A DNA stretch of 64,000 nt from Icerya purchasi (lineage: Eukaryota; Arthropoda; Insecta; Hemiptera; Monophlebidae): contig CM077115.1 in NCBI GenBank assembly GCA_039619475.1, positions 36,220,083 through 36,284,082 of the forward strand, in the 5' to 3' direction. Made by a program: the position numbers and the translations under genes. The notes under the pieces were generated by a model. The model saw only the letters and a list, made by a program, of their open reading frames with translations, ran no database searches and was not told the DNA's origin. This document shows, one piece after another, positions 10,630-23,230 of this stretch (positions within the stretch are counted from its first letter, which is position 1; each line of letters starts with the position of its first letter).

Positions 10630-11350
10630 GAAAATGACCAGACTTTCGGTATTCGAATCTCGATCATGACACGAAATTGGATAGAGTGCGAGATCAGTCA
10701 TGTATATAATGTGGCAATTTCGAGTGCGTAAATGAGAACTGTCGCAGCAAGATATATTAGAACAAATAATTATTGGATTGCGTCCCACTGAGTTGCCTGA
10801 ATATATGTAGCACTGAACCGTCTGAAATTACTGACTTACTGGACGTCGTTAGATACCAGGGTGTGGAACTAGTGACGCTCGAAATTGACCGACAGCAGGC
10901 CTTCGATCATGACCCAGATTAGACTCTATAGAGAAGCAGTTAATTCTATCGTGTTTCAGATATGGGCAAAAGAGACATTATTTTTGTCCTAGAGATTATC
11001 CCCGAGCGATAATTCGCGATTGCATCGGCGGAACGATCAACAAATAACTCAGCATCTATCGGCCCGGCGCGAGGTCCGACCAATCACAAAATCGAAGTTC
11101 ATATAAATTTTATTATCGTTTATAGTCGATAATACAGGAAAAGGGGAGTACACACTCGACCGCGATGGTTGCTAACGCGCTCGAAGAGCCAATGTCGCCT
11201 TTTTTCAAAATCTAACGTTCGCTTATCCGGCTGTTTTGGATAGTCTCGGAGTCTGCCAGAGTTACCGGCCACGCGGCGACGTGAATTTAGAACTCGTGAC
11301 CCGAGCGGGCCCCCGTATATATTGTTTAAAATAAGTATATAGGTATTTAG
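10630..11350. other. No gene seen; moderately GC-rich
   Basis: No coding similarity or repeat recognised. Base composition is more balanced than most of the window and CpG is frequent. Confidence 0.3.
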
Positions 11351-11760
11351 TGTCGTCGCGATAGCCTAGTTGCTAGAGCGCTTGACTTCCGATATGGCGG
11401 TCACGGGTTCGATCCCGAGCGACGACAAACTTATTACAAGAATTAAATAAATAAATAATCGCTAATAGTCACGTGGAAGGCAACGGCAAACCACCACGTA
11501 CAACATCATATGCGCGCTAGGTCAGTACACAGCAGACTCACACCGGACGGACTGCACTTGTAGCGCGATAACAAGCGGCTTCAATCAGTCCCGAATGTAG
11601 TCTTGCGTGTGTACACCTGCGTTGCATATTACAATTGCCTGGTACACAATCTATATCGGTACAGCTAAATGTACGAATAGGTTGCGCCAACGCGCTATGT
11701 AGCGTACGGCACTTGAAAGAGAGATATAGGTATTTTGCGTTACGGCAAACTCGTTTGGTC
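11351..11760 (+). repeat. tRNA-derived SINE, most complete copy
   Basis: The head (11,352-11,428) has a 7-bp acceptor-like pairing GTCGTCG...CGACGAC, an A-box-like TAGCCTAGTTGCTAGAG and a B box GGTTCGATCCC, the RNA polymerase III signals inherited from a tRNA. The T stem does not pair properly, so it is a tRNA-derived repeat head and not a tRNA gene. The body (aataaataaataatcgctaa, ggcaacggcaaaccaccacg, catatgcgcgctag) is shared, on the opposite strand, with the copies at 0.94, 2.41 and 5.63 kb. The right limit is approximate. Confidence 0.7.
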
Positions 11761-14700
11761 AGGCTGATTGGGCGCTATAAAAAATTACATTAAGCTCCCG
11801 AGCAAACCTGTCAGCCGAGTGCTGCCACAGTCAACCATTCGTAACTTCGCAGATTACAAATGAACGGGATCGACCGGTTTAATAAGTCTGCGTTGACCGA
11901 GATGAGATAGCGTGACAAATGAAATGCATGCAGGGATATCAATAGCGCGTTGAAAATAAATCGCCAGTTGAATAAACGCAGCAGCGACGACCGAAACGAG
12001 GACACTGCAAATCAACATTGATCGCATTTCACCATTCTGACTGTAGAGGAACCGCGATCGATACAGGCGCATTATAGCCGACTGACGAAAACATTCGTGG
12101 AATTGTAGAAGTTTTCGATAAAACTCCTCGCACTAACGTGTCCAAGTGCAAACGAATTGCCTCCCGATGAGGGACGGAATTTTATTTCGCCCGGAATTGA
12201 ACGCAGTAATTTATAGTCTCAAAACGAACGCGGAAGGATATGATGCCAATTATGCACCATAATTTGGCCGGAGGCCCCTATTTTGGTGCGGACAGAGTTG
12301 TCGGGCGAATAATTTAACGCTATCGGAACTACTACATTAGATGGCGCATGTACATCAACGTCTACCCTGCGTTTAATAGACATAACGAAGTCTCGGTAAA
12401 GAATATTTATTATAATAAGACCACATCGGTGGCACGGATATTTTCATTGACTCGTAATAATATTTTTCAAGCCAATATCGTAATTTTCGAATAACTTTGA
12501 AGGACAAATTGTGGTTTTGGCCGAGAATTTGCAGAACGGAAACTCAATAGTTAAAATGTTTTACAAAGAAGTTTATCCGCATTGTTACACTAATTCAGGA
12601 AAGACCTCAAGTTTTCTCTTGCACAGCTAATCAGTTCCTACTTTCTGACAACGTGCATAATACACGATATTCCGCAATCGGCATTATTCCGTTTCGACCC
12701 AGTTCGTGATATTGCCCAACTAATCTATTCATATCGAGGAATTTCTTTTAAACTGCTTTTATCAGGTGCCAGTCTGGAATACCAGAAGGTTACAGAAACG
12801 TATTTCTGACAAATTCTTTTGTTATCGAAATTAAATTTTTGGACTCACAACTGTTCCGCGTTTTGTCAATTTCTACGACGACTACCGAAACTTTGCCGTA
12901 ATATTACGGATGTTCGTGTCGGAGTAAATCTATCTGTTGTTCCGATAGTCATTCTTCTTCTGAATGCGCACTATCACCCAACAAAATGACCGGACTACTT
13001 TTTAATTCCGTTCATTGCGGTGAAAATCATTTTTCTCTTGACCTTTCCTGTCCGGTATTTAAGAAGCAAGTAAAAATACGGTAACGATTCCTCCGAAAAA
13101 TATTTCATACTGCCTGGCTAAGAATATCACGTCAACGGGGAAGCTGGTTTCTCCGGCTTTCACCTTTGCTGATATTTCTAAGAGTACTTTCTCCACCCTA
13201 CGAAACTCTTCTAATATCACAAAAAGCAACAGGACAAAATTATTCCACTAGATCGTTGTTCTTTTCCTATATTATAGACTATTTTCTTAAAAACATCATT
13301 CCCAACCGAAATCATAAAATCACCTCTAACAAATATTATTCCAATTTAACCATTATTAATGCCGGCTTTAAAGGTCTATATAGTCAGAGTAATCGTTGAC
13401 CATTCGAAAATTCCGTCTGAGATTCCAGCTTCCTTTAAGTCAATGAATACACACGTGTTTCTGAGACTGTTAATAATTCTGTTTCTATTAACCCCATCTT
13501 CCAAAGATGGCTTAATTTCTACTTTATTATATCTACTCTTAGTAAGTTTCAAAATGCTTTAATTTGGCGATAAAATATGACCTCTCTTATGTCAAGTTTA
13601 GTCTTAGAGATTTTGTTAGTCAATATTTCTTCTAATTTTACTTTTACTTCTCCTTACATTAGCATGTACGGGCTCTATTATTCCTTATGAATTTTCTCTC
13701 CTTCACTTCGCGATACTCCTTTTCTGCTTATATGTATTTCGGGTACTTATCGCTTTTAATATTTTTGTTAGCTCTTTTTTACGTCTTTCCTTGGCTTCCA
13801 CTTTTATCCTTGAAGACTCTTAAAAATGATTATATGAATTATATATTATGACAATCAACGAAAATTCAACTCTTCAGTACCAACGTTGATTACAAAAAGG
13901 TTTTTACTTTTTCTCTGAGCGCTTTCTCTTAGTGTTGCTGTCGGTTGATATGCGCGGTGGGTGTCGCTATTCACGATTAAATCTTGTGAATACATTTCTC
14001 GTTATTTTTCCAATATTATTTTTCTGCCATTTAGTTATATATTTTATTTAACGCTTTCCGTTGGTGTTGCTTGGCTGCTTAGCTAGGTTAGTTGATAGCG
14101 TACCACGGCCTATCCCCGCAATGATTTATTTGAGCGGCGCGAACTTGCATTTATAAACTCTCCGCTAATTGCACTTTTCCTTTTTTACTTACTCCTCTTG
14201 CGTGGTTTGTAATCAAGTTGCACTATGCGATGCATGCTAACATCGTAGTCTTTCAGATTCCCTATTCATACTCTCGCCATTTGGACGTTTCATTATTCTC
14301 TCGTAGTATCCTGCTGGATCGCGTTCGTCTTCTTTTATTCATTTTCTGATATTTGTTATATTTCTCGTTTTTCCCTTCATCGTGACTTGTCAACTTAAAA
14401 TATTACAGTGAAAAAGAGCCTTAGAGTGAATAGAAATTCTCTTAAGAGCTTGTTGCATCGTTATATAATAAGTATTGTGCTGCTCTCAGAAACTTCGCTA
14501 AAAGATTCAACATTCGCGGTTTTTCTTTAATTAATTCTAATCGCACTAAGCACATGGCAGTTCAGCTATTTTAATCAGAAATTATATATCCATTTTCTAA
14601 CTCACAACATCTATATCTCAATGATTAACAATTTTCCAGATCCATTTAATCTCATCTAAAAAAACCCCTTAACTACGCAATTTCCCATCTAAATCATTTA

Positions 14701-14977
14701 AATCCCTTCCTTCTGACCTTTTATTATAGCCGGTGATTGAAATATGTTTAATTATCTCTTTGGAGCTGTACTGGATACAACAGTGTACTGCTTTCACGTT
14801 TGAAAATTTCTTTAAAAATTACTTAATCCTCTTTTTAGTGAAGTTTCATCTACTTGCGTAAAAGTCCTTTGTCGTCTTTTAGTTCTATTGATCTGTCTTT
14901 CACTTCTCCTAATCTTAGTCTCAAGTGCTCAAGGTTAACTCTCTACTTTGGAAGTGATCATATTTTTATCATCATTT
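11761..14977. other. No confident gene
   Basis: A TATA-like gctataaaaaa at 11,774 lies upstream of a cagccgag segment, but no gene follows. A minus-strand frame at 12,072-11,854 (MRLYRSRFLYSQNGEMRSML, then a hydrophobic run) has no family match. From about 12.9 to 14.97 kb the plus strand is pyrimidine-rich with short broken frames, possibly the non-coding strand of an old retroelement; no motif was identified. Confidence 0.25.
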
Positions 14978-14986
14978 TTCCTAACC

Positions 14987-16687
14987 GGCCCATCTAAGTA
15001 ACCTCACAGCCTGCGATAAAACAGATTATTCGTTGTGGAAAGTCACAAAACTTATGAAGAGGCCAAGTGAACAAGTAGCGCCTATTCGCAAAAATAACGA
15101 CAGGCCGAAGTGTTTGCTAAGCGCCTACAAAATCACTTCGGACCTAGATTTAAGCCGCCCATACAAAAAGATAGACGGAAATTTAAAACATTTCACGCCT
15201 TTAGAAGTGGCCAGGGAAATTGATAACAATTTAAATGCCAAAAAGGCAGCAGGGCATGACGGAATTGGTATGCTAAAGGAGTTGCCTAGAAGAGCTCTGA
15301 TACTTCTGACGTATTTGTTTAATGTCTCGTTACGTGAAAAATATTTTCCGAGGCAATGAAAAAGAGCAGATATAATAATGTTCTTGAAACCGGGAAAATC
15401 CGCCAATGAAGTATCACCATACCGACCCATATCGTTACTTCCCAGTATGTCGAAATTATTTGAAAAGCTTGATTCTGAAACGTCTTACGCCAATTATAAG
15501 AAAGGGAAGACTCATTCCGGACAACCAGTTTGGTTTTCGGAAGAAGCATTCGACAGTCGATCAGCTACATCGCATCATAAATGCTGTACATAACGCATTA
15601 GAAGAGAAGAAGTACTGTTGTGGGCTATTTCTGGACGTGGCCAAGGCTTTTGAAAAAAATTCTGGCCAGAAGGGCTGTTAATTAAACTACGTAAGCAATT
15701 ACCATACTCTTGGTGCCAAATGTTAGAATCGTACATGACCGACCGACAGTTTCGTGTAAGCTACGAAGAGGAGAAAACGCAATGGAATAACAGATTAACA
15801 GCGGGGGTTCCGCAAGGAAGCGTCCTGGGGCCGGTTCTTTACCAGCTGTATACTGCTGATATCCCGGTCAACAGACAAACACTGACCGCCACGTTTGCGG
15901 GCGATACAGCAATACTAGCAGTCAGCCAGGAATAAAAAACCGCAATGGACCATCTATGTACAATCAACTCTATGCAGCGTCGCCAAATGGACGAATCGTT
16001 GGAAAATTAAAATAAATAGTGAAAAGTCGGTGCATGTAAACTTTACATTGCGGAAAACAGAGAATATTTCACTAATATTAGATCAACGAATTATCCCACA
16101 AAGGGATACGGTTAAGTACCTGGGAATGCACCTGGACACGCGACTAAACTGGAGGCATCACGTTCGCCAAAAACGTCTACAAATAAAGAAAAGGATGAGA
16201 GGGCTGTATTGGCTGATAGGCAGGCACTCGGATTTATCCTTGGAAAACAAACGACTCTTATATACAGCAGTTATTAAGCCAATCTGGATCTATGGCATCC
16301 AATTGTGGGGTTGTGCCAGCAGGACCAACGTGGCGGTAATACAACACTGACAAAACATATGAGCACTATAACAGCAGCGTACAGATACGATAGAAACGAT
16401 ATCATACATCGGGATTTGGCCACGGTGGTCGAGGAAATCGCCAGATACGCACGCAAGCACGAGAACAGATTGGTAAACCACAGCAATAGCGAAGCGGTGC
16501 AATTACTAGATCATGCAGGAGGAGACATCAGGAGATTGAAATGACAAAAACCGTATGATCTACTGTTAAATCTATAGTGCCGGAAGCACTTCGTTGAAAG
16601 TGTAACCATACACGTCTATTCCCTCGGTACATGATAAATATTGTCAAAGACAATAAAAATAATAAAAGATTTAAAAAAAAAAAAAAA
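14987..16687 (+). mobile_element. 5'-truncated Jockey-type LINE with 9-bp target duplication
   Basis: Flanked by exact TTCCTAACC repeats (14,978-14,986 and 16,688-16,696) and ending in poly-A (about 16,672-16,687). The content is the reverse transcriptase region of a Jockey-clade non-LTR retrotransposon. The endonuclease and ORF1 are missing through 5' truncation. Confidence 0.92.
15033..16543 (+). pseudogene. Jockey-like reverse transcriptase pseudogene
   Basis: RT blocks appear in family order across several frames: KKAAGHDGIG (15,241-15,270), YRPISLLPSMSKLFEKL (from 15,419), IPDNQFGFRKKHSTVDQLH (15,510-15,570), FLDVAKAF (15,628-15,651), GVPQGSVLGPVLY (15,804-15,843), FAGDTAILA (15,894-15,920), VKYLGMHLDTRLNW and YGIQLWGCAS. 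Stops and frameshifts lie between them (for example TGA at 15,357-15,359 and TAA at 15,933-15,935). In the catalytic box the expected FADD reads FAGD, so one metal-binding Asp has become Gly. Confidence 0.93.
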
Positions 16688-16696
16688 TTCCTAACC

Positions 16697-18990
16697 TTTT
16701 CATTCTCCTAAACGCATCCTTTCTAAAGTAGACTAGGCCATCTTCCACTCTCTTGTTGACTCCTCGTGCTCTTCAATTATTCCTAATTCAAACCCATCTT
16801 CCCAATATAACTTCTTTGTTAAATCAACTTTTTCCGCCTTAACTCATTCTTTTTCTCCTATCCAACCCATTCCCTACAAAAAAAAAAAACAACCCAGAAT
16901 GCTCTCCACATTGTGGTGGAATTGGTAAAGCGACCCCTTTAAATTAAGTATATCCATTTCTAGAATTTTTCGCTTCTGTCCTTTCCTTTTCAACTTTTTC
17001 ACTCATAAGAACGCCATTGCTAAAGCCAGATTTGTTCTTAAAACAATGGCAAACAAAAACTTATGGGAAAAAGCTTCTGCTCTTCTTTTTCTCGATTCTC
17101 TCCTATTTCTCATGTATGGAAAACAGCTAAGGTTTTTAAATCTTTTTCTCCCCCGACATCCTTTCAATCATAATTTTCCTTCTGAAAAACTAATCCCGTT
17201 TAGTAGTTTTATCGCTCCTAGCTTCCAGGAATCCTGCTTTTTTCTGTCTTTTTTTAGTTCTTAACTTTCCTTTTACTTTATCAAAATTACGTTCATCTTT
17301 AATTAATTTCTCTCCTCCCTGAACTCCGATGCAATCAATTTTCTTATTCTTAAAAATCTTTACGATTTTTCTCTTCAGATGCTTTTAAACATTTTCAACT
17401 CCTTTCTTAGTCCCCGCTGTGTACGGAACACTTTTGTTATCGTTTCTATCCCGAAACTTTCTTCTTTTTCTTTCATTTGAAGCTTTTCGAAAGGTTAATA
17501 ATTAACAAACATCTTCTTTAGTGGCTCGAGCATAGCTGTTACCTAATAGTTTATTTAGGTTTTGTCTTGAACGTGGCCCACCAGATTTTATTAGCATATT
17601 TCTATCGGAAGAGTTTGTATATCAATTATTAACAAAAAAAATCTTAATCGCTGCTTTCATTGACATATTAGTTGCTTTGATAATATTCATTTTCCCACAT
17701 CTTTGATGCTCTCATTTAACACATTTCTGTCCAATTTGCTTTTCTTATTATTACTCTCTTTTAATGCAAAACTGTAATTCTTTCCTCTTACTTTTCCTCT
17801 GCTCCAAGGTTAATCTATCGAGGTTTATTACTTCTTATCAGAGATGTCAACATATACAATATCAAAAATAATACATAATAGCCAGGTAAACGTGAAATTT
17901 AAAATATAAGATCAAAAACTTCTCATAAAATAACATTTTTTTTCATAAACGATTAACTAACTTTTTCTTTAGATCCCCCCCCACAAAAAAAAAAAAAAAA
18001 AAAAGAAGTATGTTTTATAAGTGGCAGGTAAGGAAATTGTAAAAATCAAAACATATAAGGGGCTTAATTTTTTCCCGGATGTGTTGTATATCGATGGAAA
18101 GCTCGCCATTTTTTAAAAACTAGCTGATAAAAGTGCACATTGAAGGAAATTTCTAAAAATTTCCAAATTCTAAAGTGAACTATCTGAGTGTGCCGGAAAC
18201 CCGAAACTTCGTAGAAATAAATCGCTTCTTCCGAGCGCCGCTTGAAATTAAAAAAATTAATTTTTAAACTCCTCGCCGGAATTGAAGAAATATGCAAAAA
18301 GATTAAAATGCCTACAGCGCGTGTATCGTAAAGTTTTTAATCGAGCTACTATATCATTTACCAGAATTCTCTCTAAAAACAAATTTGAAATTCGAAAATC
18401 TTATTATAATTGTTGTACGCGAACGTGTAAATTGCGGTAACCTCTTTAATCTAACACACGGATTGAAACGTCACGCTTGATTCACTTTTTTATTTTAAAT
18501 TGGCACCATATTATTATTAAGACGTATCGATTGACACGCAACTCTTTATTGCGATTTATTTTTGAACAAAATTACTCGCATTTTCATAAATGGCTAAATG
18601 TTTTCCGAGCCGAAAATTATTCAAAATCTAGCCCACGAGTTTATAACAGGTACGCAGTGTGCATGACACGAATTCAAAGTAAATAATATTCGTTCAAGAA
18701 AATGCTGTTTACAGCGCGCATATATACGCACACGCAGAAAAAGAGAAAGAGAAATGTATATTTGTTTAAAAAGTATTTTTATGGATTTTCTATACTCGAA
18801 AACATATCTCATCAGATTTGGCTTGTAGAGAGTAATTACAGTAACTTTCACAGAGTTAAGAAAAAGAAAAAAAAATGATATATATATATATATATATAAT
18901 AAACAAAAAATGAATTATATCACAGATAGTTGTGATTCGGTAATAGCTGATTAGAGTAACAAAACGTAAAATAATTAAAATAAATCATTT
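16697..18990. other. No gene seen; pyrimidine-rich then AT-rich
   Basis: The plus strand stays pyrimidine-rich to about 17.8 kb, like the flank left of the Jockey insertion, so the LINE appears to have landed inside one larger strand-biased segment (about 12.9-17.8 kb). A C-run followed by poly-A lies at 17,975-18,004 and an (AT)n run at 18,877-18,898. Confidence 0.3.
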
Positions 18991-18997
18991 CGCTAAA

Positions 18998-19215
18998 GGA
19001 AACGCGGTAGCCCAACAGTCAAGGTACTTGTGGTTACCAAACTGAACGTCACAGGTTCCATAGTTAGCTTGTTCTACATTCAGGTCACTCCCGACAGAAT
19101 TGGGTATCAAACAAATCTAGGAAAGTAAAGAAAGCCGAGAGAAAAGAGCTAGTATTCTTTTCAGATCTGTTAGGCTTAGTACATTATGAAAGTATAACTC
19201 CACAATATCTCTATT
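18998..19215 (+). repeat. Second SINE family, plus-strand copy
   Basis: The head has an A-box-like cggtagcccaacagtcaagg and a B-box-like cacaggttccatag. The body (gaattgggta.caaacaaatct.gg, aagccgagagaaaag, gtacatt.tgaa.gtataactcc) matches the minus-strand element at 49,700-49,930. Pol III boxes plus two dispersed copies support a tRNA-derived SINE. Confidence 0.65.
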
Positions 19216-19332
19216 AATGATGTATATGTAGAGAATTCACTTTTAATTTACTTACCGTTCTCTAAAAACCATACGAAGAAATTATTCGGAGGGCTTTATC
19301 TGCAGAGGGAATTATGTTAAAACGAATATATT

Positions 19333-19775
19333 CAGTAGCGTGCCAAACGGAGGGGCAACAGGGGCAGTTTCCCCCTTCCGAGAAAAAACTGCGGGGGCGA
19401 CACCCTCTCAGAAGAATATATATTATACCACAGTATACATAACAGTTATTTAATAAAAATCCAAGAAAATTAAACGAAAAGCAGGTAAATAAAATTTACG
19501 TTCATTCCAAATACGTTAATCACATTTTCTTTCATTTTTTATTTTTTATATGCTTTTTCATTATACATAATTTTTTACAATATAAAATTTGTACGTATAA
19601 TATTTATTGTAACAAATATCGGTAATTATGCAAACTGGGATGAAGCGTTACTGGTAACTATCGCTTTTCAAACATGCAGGTGTATGTGTGAATGAACGTA
19701 TATAGGGGTTTCTTCATGTATAGAGGTGATTTATGTTTTTGCCCTTGCTGGTTGTGAAACATTGGCACGTCACTG
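19333..19775. mobile_element. Non-autonomous hAT element with 8-bp target duplication
   Basis: Starts CAGTAGCGTGCCAA and ends TTGGCACGTCACTG, inverted matches, between exact AATATATT copies (19,325-19,332 and 19,776-19,783). Inside the left end is a G-run/C-run segment (ggaggggcaacaggggcag then ttccccc-type runs) like those of the other hAT elements here. The interior has no transposase. Confidence 0.9.
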
Positions 19776-19783
19776 AATATATT

Positions 19784-20020
19784 TATACTGTACAGTAAGA
19801 AGAAGATGGCTTAGGTGAAAGACATATCTGTTCATAAGCTCGAAATCAATCGAACATCAAATAATATGTTTAGTGAACTATATGCTTAAAAAAAAAAAAC
19901 AAAACACAAATAATTTAATTGTAAAATACGGCAAAAGTAGCAGATCAAAATCTATTTACAAAAAATTTTTTAGCGGGAGAATTACCATCTTTAAACAATA
20001 TATATATATATATATATACA
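19784..20020. other. No gene; (TA)n at the right end
   Basis: AT-rich sequence ending in a TA microsatellite (20,000-20,018) that forms the insertion site of the Tigger-like element. Confidence 0.4.
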
Positions 20021-21012
20021 CAGTGAAACTTCTACTAACGGATACTTCTAAATAACGGACAATTTTAAAATCCCCGGTATTTTCCCATGACGCAATATAA
20101 AAATATTTCCCAATAACGGACTTTCCCAATTACCGACGCGGACACTAATAAGTATGATTTTGGAAATTCGATTTCTGTTAAACAGACAAAGTTTGTCAAA
20201 AAAAGTTCAATTAGTGCCCTAGATTATTGTTTAATAGACGGGGTATTGCGTGTGGAAGATCCATGTATCATAACATAAATGAATTAGCAGCTGAATTCAT
20301 GCAACAACAAAATCCATCCGATGATACAGTAGACTGTGATGACAATAGTGTTTATGATGGCGAAGAAGACACAACTACTGAAGTTAACGGTGAAACTTTA
20401 AATAATGTTGCCTCGTTAGTTGTTATTGGAAAACTAAAAAAATATTTCATATTCATAAAGCCAATGCTGAAGGTTTAAAAATGATATCCGAACTGCAAGT
20501 GCATGTTGAATCGCGGATTTTAAATGAAAGAAACAAACAAAGTAAAATTTCCGATTTTTTCATAGAAAAAACCTGAAATATGTTCGATACGCTAGGATTT
20601 ATAGTATGTGTTAAAAAAAAATATATATTTTGAACATAAGTGATTAAAATTATAGATTATCTTGCATTCTTAAAAACAAAAAGTGATTTATACTCTATTG
20701 CCTAACTTGTTTATCAACTAATCCTGGAATACAAACATAAGTACTGTAGTAGTACTGTACATACATACATATTTTTATATTATACGAGTTTGTTTTTTTT
20801 TTTTTTATTTTAGACGCATGTATGTCTTACGTAAATATGTACTGTATTTTTTTATATTACGTACTATCTCTTTTATATTCTTGTTAAATACGTTACAATA
20901 CACAATAACGTAAATTTCAGTAAACTATAGATTGTTATTTCCCATTAGCGGACACTTCTTAATACCGGACAAATTTTTTGATCCCGCGACTGTCTGTTAT
21001 TCAGAAGTTTCA

Positions 21013-21015
<3 letters not shown>
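20021..21015 (+). mobile_element. Tigger/pogo-like element (internally deleted)
   Basis: Both ends read CAGTGAAACTTCT on opposite strands and carry repeated [ta]aacgga/accggac units inside, the subterminal pattern of Tigger elements. It sits in a TA microsatellite, in line with TA target preference. About 1 kb long, it keeps only the last part of the transposase. Confidence 0.85.
20227..20577 (+). pseudogene. Tigger/Jerky-type transposase C-terminus remnant
   Basis: The frame holds an acidic region (NPSDDTVDCDDNSVYDGEED) and, after a frameshift near 20,440, KMISELQVHVESRILNERNK and QSKISDFFIEKT. The ending Q[ST]KIxDFF is the usual C-terminus of Tigger/Jerky transposases (it resembles a PCNA-binding motif). 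The CENP-B-like DNA-binding domain and the DDE core are absent. Confidence 0.7.
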
Positions 21016-21050
<35 letters not shown>

Positions 21051-23230
21051 TTCCTTAAAAACCTTCGCTTAGTTTTTATTTTTTTGCAACTCTGACAGTT
21101 TCCGAAGAATAATAGTTCGGAGTACGATATATAATTTTTTTTATAAAAAAGCGTCAAGTCCTAAACTATTTTGATAGGTTACAAATTCTAAAGTTTCGCT
21201 ATAAGCTCTAAAGTACGTTTTCATGAAAGCAGTTTTTAGTAACTTATTTTTAAATATACTTTTTAAACTAGAGCTGTTACTGACCAGTTATTTCTACTTT
21301 CATCATATAATCAAATAAGTGTAACTCTATTCATTTTTTAGTAGCACGTATTACCAATCGCTCTTTAAAATAAGTTTTTGAATGTTTTTTGACAGAACAC
21401 AAATTTAACGTATCAACTATTATCTCACACTGTTAAGAAACTTTTAATATCGCGAAATAATGTAATTACGCTGCCCGAAATTGGCGCCAAATGTCTTTTT
21501 TGAAAAATCATTGTTCTACATTTCTTTCTTTTTTATCATTCTATGAAGAAAAAAAGTTTAAAAAACGCAGGGTCTACCATCATGAAAAACATTAAATTTC
21601 TAAATTAAGCGATTAGAAGTACTCGGAAGAAGGTTGCCCCATTGTTTATTAACGGTGCAATGAAGAAATAAAAAAAAAAACAAAAAAAAAAACGTTTAAA
21701 TGTTGGCTGCCTTCTTTTTTAAAAAACACACAAAAAAAAAAAAGAAAAAAGAAGCAAAATTGTAAATTTTAGAAATTCCATATGATAATAGTAAGAGGGG
21801 ATAGGCGCAATATTTCAAATACTTTTTTTAAAAATTAATAATCAATAAAGTTTAAGCTATACAAATATAAACTAGCGCTCGAATTCGTATAATTTTAATT
21901 ACTAAAACGACGCTGATAAACAAAATAAAAAAATTAAAATTAATAGCAACATCGATAAAAACATTTTTCGATAGAGTTCATTGACTTAATTAACTGTATT
22001 TATTATTTAAACTTTTCATTATTCCGATATTATTTAGTTATGATTTTTTCATTTAACTTCTTTTTTAAATTCATATATTATGGTTTTTACTCTGTAAAGT
22101 GCCTCGAAAATGTAACGCGCAAAAAACAAATTTTAAAAGCGACCAAAGCTGTAGAGCAAATTGAAGAAGGTGAAAAAGTAAATTTCAAAAATTTATAGTA
22201 GATAAGAGACACGTTTAGATGTTTAGTTTACTTCAAATGATTTATTAAGACAATTTCTGGATTTTAAAATTATTCACAATATTTCACGAAATTAAGTAAA
22301 TCTTCGAAATAAACAAACTGTTTCTTTCAATATTAGCAAGTAATGAATTTTCCATTAAAGACACAATTGTTAATTAACAAAGTTTTTATTTCGTAAATAC
22401 CATGCTGAATGGTACTTGTAAACATTATTTTTTTGGTAACGTCCATTTCGACGTTGATTAAAAAAAAAATTAAGACAACGGCTCGAGTTTATGAAATCTA
22501 TATGGGCCAGATACATCGAGACAGCAATCGAAAATTTTTCGCTTCGATGAGTCAAAGTTGTCCCACTTTTGTTCAAATCGCACGAATAAGATCAATTTGA
22601 AAAATTGAATTTATAATATTCTAGCTATCTTAAAACACATGAAGTAATTCGAGCGTGTAAAACCGTGTGCGACTGCGGCAGAATTTCTTTTTGAAAATTA
22701 TTGCATTTAATATTTCAGAATTAGAGCCTCTCTTCTCTAAAAAACACTTTTTTCAAATATTAAATAACTTGCCCGCCACAGTCTTAAAAAAAATGTTTTG
22801 CGCTACTTTTTAATTTAGCAACACGCTGAAAGTAATATTTTTAATCTTTGATGAAACAACAAAAATGTTTTAAACATGAAATAGCACACGAATACGATAA
22901 GTAATATAAAACACAATTATGTGTACAAGTTTGAAAAATGTAATAAATCCACATCAGTAAAGACAAAGAAGGTTTTTTTAGGTTTAATTTTTAAAAAGAA
23001 TAATGCCCAATTTTTAAATTTTTACATTATTTTCTTTTTTTTTCTTTCTTTCTTTCTTTTAATGATAAAATCTTAAAGGTATGAACTTCCAGAAATAATA
23101 AATGCCAACAATAACGAAAAAAAAAATCCTCTGTAGAAACAAATTTTAACTAGAAGCTTTCTAGTAGTTATCACAGTTACTTTATGTAGAAGAAAAAAAA
23201 ATTTGGTCTCGTATTTGACCGACCTTCTTC
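21016..23230. other. No gene; 3' flank of the helicase gene
   Basis: Begins with a (TA)n run, then AT-rich DNA with poly-A and poly-T tracts (for example 21,670-21,740). The part next to 23,230 would hold the 3' untranslated region of the minus-strand helicase gene; a pyrimidine tract (ttctttctttcttt) lies at 23,042-23,060. No poly-A signal was fixed. Confidence 0.35.

Noticed and set aside
11352..11428. A tRNA gene
   Set aside because: Pol III boxes and an acceptor-like pairing are present, but the T stem is broken and the sequence heads a dispersed repeat with related copies nearby, so it is a SINE head.
11774..11815. A core promoter (TATA plus initiator-like cag)
   Set aside because: Spacing is longer than usual and no gene follows on the plus strand.
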